Source: an uncultured Lachnospiraceae bacterium (GTDB lineage Bacteria > Bacillota > Clostridia > Lachnospirales > Lachnospiraceae). Taken from it: a DNA stretch of 8,953 nucleotides. The stretch is from NCBI GenBank assembly GCA_910583815.1, contig CAJTZB010000003.1:32569-41521 (forward strand), read 5' to 3'. The notes beneath the pieces were generated by a model, which saw nothing but the letters and a program-made list of their open reading frames with translations, ran no database searches and was not told the origin of the DNA. This document shows, piece after piece, positions 5,611 through 8,953 of the stretch; the first letter of the stretch is position 1, and every line of letters starts with the position of its first letter. Both the position numbers and the translations under genes were made by a program.

Positions 5611-6789
5611 ATGGCAGAAGTTTCACAAAAATTAAGAAGGGAAATATTAGAGGAAAAACGCAGGAGCAGGACCAAGAAAATTTTGGCCCTGCTGCTTGTG
5701 ATTTTTCTTTTGGCCGCAGCAATAACCGTATGGCGCTATATTGCAGCACATACATATGAAGGATATACAGTAACTTCAGAGCTTTCTGCCACAGGGCAGC
5801 TGCCGCAGTACCAGAACAACGGCAACTCTCTTATTATGTATCATAATGATGGGGCAAAAGCGATTTCAGGAAATGGGGCGTTGCTTTGGGAAATGTCTTA
5901 TCAGATGGATCATCCTGCGGCAGACTCCTGTGGCAATGTGACTGCAGTAGCAGATATTGGAGGGAGGAATGTCTATGTCATTTCAGAAAACGGCATACCA
6001 TATAATTATCAGGTGCTGTATCCAATTGTTAAGCATGCTGTAGCAGGGCAGGGTGTAACTGCGGTGCTTTTAAATAACGGCGCGGAAGATTACATCCAGC
6101 TTTATGATATCAATGGAAATCTGAGTGTAGATATTAATACAAAGACAAAAACAGACGGTTTTCCAATTGATATTGCATTGTCGGAGGATGGGAAAAAGCT
6201 GGTGACGCTGTATCTGACCTTTGATGGGGACAATCTAATAAGCAAAGTAACCTTTTACAATGTTGGAGAAGTGGGCAAAAATCATATTGGCAATATTGTA
6301 GGGCAGAAGATGTTTGAAAATACGCTTGCTTATGATATTATATTTTTAAATAATGAAACAGTGTGCATTTTAAGAGAGAATGGCGTTTCCTTATATGAAA
6401 TGAAAGAAACACCGCGGCTTTTATCCGAAAAAAATTTTGAGGCAGGCTTGTATGATATTATCTGTGCCAGAGATTGTTTTGTCGTTGTGGCAGAAGATAC
6501 GGAAACAAAACAGAAAATAATGGTTCGGTATAATGAAAAAGGCAAGGAGACTGCTGTATGGAAGACTGTTCCGGATTATGAGACACTTGTGCTGACAAAA
6601 GAAGAAATCATTTTGTTTAATTCACAAAAAGCAACAATATACCGAAATAACAAAAGTGAAAAATTTTCGGCAGAATTCAGGAGAAATCTGGAGGCATTGC
6701 TTCCGGCTGGCGGCAACCGATATTTTCTTATTGACATGGGAGGTATCCAAACGATAAAATTATCAGAAACAAAGGAGGAGAAAGAATAG
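5611..6789 (+). CDS. DUF5711-like membrane-anchored beta-propeller protein
   Basis: This is a 392-aa protein from ATG 5611, placed 5 nt after GAGGA (5601-5605). The frame is open back to a GTG at 5509, but that overlaps the promoter and has no ribosome site. A basic N-terminus with a short predicted helix (LRREILEEKRRSRTKK, 8-23) leads to one membrane helix at about 24-44, so the remaining ~345 residues should lie outside the cell. That part is a run of short beta-strand repeats with WD/PQQ-like flavour (GNGALLWEMSY, ISENGIPYNYQVLY, YDINGNLSVDI, RYNEKGKETAVW), suggesting a propeller, without enzymatic residues. It resembles the DUF5711 family of Clostridia. Its stop codon abuts the ATG of the CvpA-like gene, so the two are co-translated and may act together in the envelope. 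Function unknown. Confidence 0.82.
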   Translation: MAEVSQKLRREILEEKRRSRTKKILALLLVIFLLAAAITVWRYIAAHTYEGYTVTSELSATGQLPQYQNNGNSLIMYHNDGAKAISGNGALLWEMSYQMDHPAADSCGNVTAVADIGGRNVYVISENGIPYNYQVLYPIVKHAVAGQGVTAVLLNNGAEDYIQLYDINGNLSVDINTKTKTDGFPIDIALSEDGKKLVTLYLTFDGDNLISKVTFYNVGEVGKNHIGNIVGQKMFENTLAYDIIFLNNETVCILRENGVSLYEMKETPRLLSEKNFEAGLYDIICARDCFVVVAEDTETKQKIMVRYNEKGKETAVWKTVPDYETLVLTKEEIILFNSQKATIYRNNKSEKFSAEFRRNLEALLPAGGNRYFLIDMGGIQTIKLSETKEEKE

Positions 6790-7464
6790 ATGAATTGGCT
6801 GTTTATTGCAACTATGCTGATAATAGGTGGCGGCGCATTTCTAGGATGGCGTGCCGGGTTTGTAAAAACGGTATTTTCGCTTGTTTCTACAATTGCTGTC
6901 ATTATTTTGACTATATTATTCAGTCCGATGGTCACAAACATGTTAAAAAGCAGCGATATAATATATGGGGGAATCAGAGGACAGCTTGCCTCCATAATTC
7001 ATTTTCCTGATATGGAAGAAGGCACGACAACGGATGACTTTATTGACGGTCTATCCCTTCCAGACAGCATCAAAGATACTTTAAAAAGCAATGAAGCCAT
7101 TACAGAATATGCAGGAGCGCGTTTGGAAGAGCTGGAAGTCTATGTCTGCGATACGTTGACCGATATTATCGTCAACGCCATCGGCTTTATTGTGACTTTT
7201 CTTATAGCAGCGGCAGGGCTTGCGCTGCTTTGCTTTGTGCTTAATATTATCAGCAAGCTTCCGGTGCTGCATCAAATTAATACATTGGCAGGCGTAGCGG
7301 TAGGTGCACTGGAAGGGCTTGTTGTTGTGTGGATTTTCTTTATTGTCATTACTATGTTTGGAACAACTGAATTTGGAAGAGAGACGCTTGCGCTCATCAG
7401 TGAAAATCCGGTTTTAAGTTTTCTCTATGACAGCAATTTGCTTTCCGGCTTCATTACAAGATAG
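6790..7464 (+). CDS. CvpA family membrane protein
   Basis: The 224-aa product has four membrane helices, at about 2-18, 24-46, 127-152 and 164-191. This is the CvpA (colicin V production) arrangement with the family marks GWRAGF (19-24) and GALEGLVVVW (172-181). A hydrophilic segment of about 75 residues (50-125) sits between helices 2 and 3, longer than in short CvpA proteins. AAAGGAGG (6771-6778) is 11 nt upstream of the ATG, which directly follows the TAG of the DUF5711-like gene, so the pair is translationally coupled. CvpA relatives are linked to envelope integrity in other bacteria; colicin export is not implied here. No terminator follows: the next promoter begins 2 nt after the stop. 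Confidence 0.9.
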   Translation: MNWLFIATMLIIGGGAFLGWRAGFVKTVFSLVSTIAVIILTILFSPMVTNMLKSSDIIYGGIRGQLASIIHFPDMEEGTTTDDFIDGLSLPDSIKDTLKSNEAITEYAGARLEELEVYVCDTLTDIIVNAIGFIVTFLIAAAGLALLCFVLNIISKLPVLHQINTLAGVAVGALEGLVVVWIFFIVITMFGTTEFGRETLALISENPVLSFLYDSNLLSGFITR

Positions 7465-7466
7465 GG

Positions 7467-7495
7467 TTGAACTTCCGTAAAGATTGGGTTATACT
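7467..7495 (+). promoter_or_regulatory. Sigma-A promoter of the aldolase gene
   Basis: TTGAAC (7467-7472), a 17-bp spacer and TATACT (7490-7495) match sigma-A at 5 of 6 bases in the -10 and at most positions in the -35. The start would fall near 7502. The -35 begins 2 nt after the cvpA-like stop codon. Confidence 0.8.
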
Positions 7496-7505
7496 TTTGT
7501 TAGGT

Positions 7506-7527
7506 TAGCGTCTGTATACCGACGCTA
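7506..7527. promoter_or_regulatory. 22-bp near-perfect palindrome, probable operator
   Basis: Arms TAGCGTC (7506-7512) and GACGCTA (7521-7527) flank a palindromic GTATAC core (7514-7519); 20 of 22 positions are symmetric. It starts about 5 nt after the predicted +1, ideal for repression. A GTATAC core is typical of several GntR/FadR-family operators, including those of hexuronate regulators, which would suit a KDPG aldolase gene; the regulator type is inferred. As RNA it could also form a 7-bp hairpin with an 8-nt loop, ending 11 nt before the ribosome site (AAAGGAG, 7539-7545). Confidence 0.7.
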
Positions 7528-7553
7528 TTAAATAATGAAAAGGAGAGAAAGGC

Positions 7554-8513
7554 ATGAATGAAATTATTTCGCAATTTCAGAAACTTGGCATTATTCCGGT
7601 TGTAAAAATTGATAATGCAAAGGATGCTGTTCCGCTTGCAAAGGCTCTTTGTGAAGGCGGCCTTCCGGTGGCAGAGGTAACATTCCGTACAGACGCGGCA
7701 GAGGAAGCTATCCGGCTTATTTCGGAGGCGTATCCGGAAATGCTGGTTGGGGCAGGCACTGTTCTTACAACGGAGCAGGTAGACAGAGCAGTTGCAGCAG
7801 GTGCAAAGTTTATTGTCAGCCCTGGCTTGAATCCAAAAGTAGTAAAACATTGTCAGGAAAAGAATGTTCCGATTACACCTGGAACTTCAAGTCCGACCGA
7901 TATTGAAATGGCATTGGAGCTTGGACTTGATGTCGTAAAGTTTTTCCCGGCAGAGGCTTCCGGCGGTCTTGCAAAGATCAAGGCGATGGCAGCACCTTAT
8001 ACAAAAGTAAAATTTATGCCAACCGGCGGCATTAATGCAAAAAACCTGCAGTCTTATCTTGACTTCCCGAAGATTGTCGCATGTGGCGGAAGCTGGATGG
8101 TAAGCGGTGAATTAATCAATTCCGGAAATTTTGATGAGATCAAGAGACTCACAAGGGAAGCAGTAAATACAATGCTCGGTTTTGAGATCCGGCATGTTGG
8201 CATCAATGCACAGGATGAAAACGAGGCAGAAGACGTTGCAGGCTCTTTTGAAAAGCTGTTTGGCTTTGCAAAGAAATCCGGCAGCAGCTCTGTATTTGCA
8301 GGTACGGCGATTGAAGTAATGAAAAAGCCGTATCTTGGAACGCATGGTCACATTGCCATCGGAACAAACTATATTGAGCGTGCTATTTATCATATGGAGC
8401 TTCAGGGCTTCGAGTTTGATATGGATACTGCAAAACAAAAAGACGGTAAGCTTGTCGCAGTATATTTGAAGGGCGAACTTGGTGGCTTTGCTGTTCATCT
8501 GGTGCAGAAATAA
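7554..8513 (+). CDS. eda: KDPG/KHG aldolase fused to a VOC domain
   Basis: The 319-aa product starts at ATG 7554, 8 nt after AAAGGAG. Residues 1-207 are a class I aldolase of the Eda family, which cleaves 2-keto-3-deoxy-6-phosphogluconate to pyruvate and glyceraldehyde-3-phosphate (and 4-hydroxy-2-oxoglutarate to pyruvate and glyoxylate). Visible are Glu41 in AEVTFRT, GAGTVLT (66-72), VSPGLNP (88-94), Schiff-base Lys129 in DVVKFFPAEASGG, phosphate-binding PTGGIN (156-161) and ACGGSWMV (176-183). Residues 209-319 form a VOC (glyoxalase/bleomycin-resistance) domain: RHVGIN (213-218), AIEVMK (252-257), GHIAIG (265-270) and VHLVQK (314-319). Its likely metal positions His214, Glu254, His266 and His315 are all ligand-capable, with His where the last Glu is usual. 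Eda alone is about 205-215 aa, so this is a true fusion in one open frame. It is transcribed alone under the promoter/operator above. A lyase function is nearly certain; the VOC role is unknown. Confidence 0.95.
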   Translation: MNEIISQFQKLGIIPVVKIDNAKDAVPLAKALCEGGLPVAEVTFRTDAAEEAIRLISEAYPEMLVGAGTVLTTEQVDRAVAAGAKFIVSPGLNPKVVKHCQEKNVPITPGTSSPTDIEMALELGLDVVKFFPAEASGGLAKIKAMAAPYTKVKFMPTGGINAKNLQSYLDFPKIVACGGSWMVSGELINSGNFDEIKRLTREAVNTMLGFEIRHVGINAQDENEAEDVAGSFEKLFGFAKKSGSSSVFAGTAIEVMKKPYLGTHGHIAIGTNYIERAIYHMELQGFEFDMDTAKQKDGKLVAVYLKGELGGFAVHLVQK

Positions 8514-8555
8514 TAGGCACGGTTATTTTTTAATAAGATAAAATGTTTTTTGGTT

Positions 8556-8604
8556 AAGCCTCAAAGAAGGACAGGTATACAGTGCTGCTTTCTTTGGGGC
8601 TTTT
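8556..8604 (+). terminator. Intrinsic terminator of the aldolase gene
   Basis: AAGCC-T-CAAAGAA (8556-8568) pairs with TTCTTTG-G-GGCTT (8590-8602), 12 Watson-Crick pairs plus one T-G, with a 21-nt loop and a trailing TTTTCTT. It lies 42 nt after the stop codon. The loop contains GGTATACAG (8573-8581), the reverse complement of the core of the operator upstream of the gene. Confidence 0.8.
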
Positions 8605-8717
8605 CTTAAAGAAGCGAGGATTAAATTGCTGCTTTTCTATATATAGTGTGTGAATTGAAGAAAAAAAACAAGTATTTGTATAAGAAAAAATAATTTGAAA
8701 AATTTTTAAAAAAGCTG
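8605..8717 (+). promoter_or_regulatory. AT-rich stretch with UP element for rRNA promoter P1
   Basis: No gene is supported here. The last 35 bases or so (about 8684-8714) are runs of A and T, including AATTTTTAAAAAA, directly before the P1 -35. This is where an UP element for the alpha C-terminal domain of RNA polymerase is expected. The rest shows nothing I can name. Confidence 0.5.
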
Positions 8718-8746
8718 TTGACAAAGCTCGAAAAGGGTGGTAAGAT
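8718..8746 (+). promoter_or_regulatory. Strong sigma-A promoter P1 of the rRNA operon leader
   Basis: Consensus TTGACA (8718-8723), 17-bp spacer, then TAAGAT (8741-8746). The predicted start is near 8753, within an AGCTGT-CGCAA-ACAGCT hairpin (8752-8768). Confidence 0.85.
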
Positions 8747-8848
8747 AACGAAGCTGTCGCAAACAGCTACAGAAAAAAGCTTCCAAAAGCTGAAATACCA
8801 GCAGAAGAAGCCACACAAAAACTTTTAAAAAAAAGTTTAAAAAAGTGC

Positions 8849-8877
8849 TTGACAATGTAAAGCGAGTGTGTTAGACT
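8849..8877 (+). promoter_or_regulatory. Strong sigma-A promoter P2 of the rRNA operon leader
   Basis: Consensus TTGACA (8849-8854), 17-bp spacer, then TAGACT (8872-8877). It is preceded by an A/T-only inverted repeat AAACTTTT-AAAA-AAAAGTTT (8819-8838) and further A runs, a likely UP element. It lies 131 bp downstream of P1. The start near 8884 begins a small GCTGTC/GACGGC hairpin (8884-8889 with 8895-8900). Confidence 0.88.
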
Positions 8878-8903
8878 GTATGAGCTGTCACTGAGACGGC
8901 AAA

Positions 8904-8922
8904 GGACCTTGATAACTGAACA
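8904..8922 (+). promoter_or_regulatory. boxA-like rRNA antitermination element
   Basis: GGACCTTGATAACTGAACA parallels the Bacillus rrn leader sequence TTCTTTGAAAACTAAACA, the NusB/NusE (S10) recognition element that makes rRNA transcription terminator-resistant and aids processing. Several mismatches remain. Confidence 0.55.
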
Positions 8923-8953
8923 GCAAGACAACCCTGAAAGATTCACAGAGAAA

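Larger units (their letters stand above)
8753..8953 (+). other. rRNA operon 5' leader (16S gene beyond the window)
   Basis: The region has tandem strong promoters, UP-like tracts, no reading frame, and a boxA-like GACCTTGATAACTGAACA ahead of the window end. This is the standard layout of a Firmicutes pre-rRNA leader. The 16S 5' end (AGAGTTTGATC-like) is not reached, so the operon identity is inferred. Confidence 0.75.

Noticed and set aside
8621..8818. 65-codon minus-strand reading frame before the rRNA leader
   Set aside because: It is a Phe/Ser-rich product of the A-rich tracts, antisense to promoter P1, with no family resemblance.
8819..8838. AAACTTTT/AAAAGTTT inverted repeat as a terminator
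   Set aside because: The stem is almost all A-T and lies directly before the P2 -35, so it fits an UP element better.

Overview
The window looks like chromosomal DNA of an endospore-forming, Gram-positive Clostridia species, most likely a gut Lachnospiraceae relative. The reasons are moderate-to-low GC with strong AGGAGG-type ribosome sites, a YyaC-type sporulation gene, the DUF5711/CvpA gene pair, a Cthe_2159-type beta-helix lipoprotein, and an rRNA-operon leader with two strong TTGACA promoters. I assign no species. I see no insertion sequence, tRNA or CRISPR array, and every gene reads through without a frameshift.

Layout, left to right. (1) 1-157 is a 102-bp repeat, one full copy plus the first 55 bp of a second, built of direct and inverted arms that can form alternative hairpins. 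The truncated copy runs straight into the ribosome site of (2) a 368-aa membrane protein with coiled coils (172-1278, TTG start) of unknown function. (3) A perfect 19-bp hairpin terminator separates it from convergent yyaC (1388-1963, minus). (4) Divergent from yyaC is a 399-aa protein (2152-3351) with a degenerate MPN/JAMM-like domain, one membrane helix, a Pro/Thr linker and a C-terminal LysM domain. (5) 3491-5497 encodes a lipoprotein with a Cthe_2159-type parallel beta-helix. (6) 5611-7464 is a two-gene unit, DUF5711-like then CvpA-like, with its own promoter and a palindrome at the likely transcription start. (7) 7554-8513 encodes a KDPG/KHG aldolase fused to a VOC (glyoxalase-like) domain, with a clear sigma-A promoter and a near-perfect 22-bp palindrome placed as an operator, followed by a terminator. 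(8) 8605-8953 has no protein gene. It is an AT-rich region with two tandem strong promoters and a boxA-like element, read as the leader of an rRNA operon whose 16S gene would start just past the window.

Common themes: four of the six proteins (the coiled-coil protein, the MPN-LysM protein, the beta-helix lipoprotein and the DUF5711-CvpA pair, counted as one unit) are predicted to sit at or outside the membrane, and YyaC ties part of the region to sporulation. The aldolase is a separate metabolic unit, probably in hexuronate or gluconate breakdown. The least explained items are the 5' repeat with mutually exclusive hairpins, the catalytically dead MPN domain joined to LysM, the aldolase-VOC fusion with its operator, and the matching initial transcribed sequence of the two rRNA promoters.
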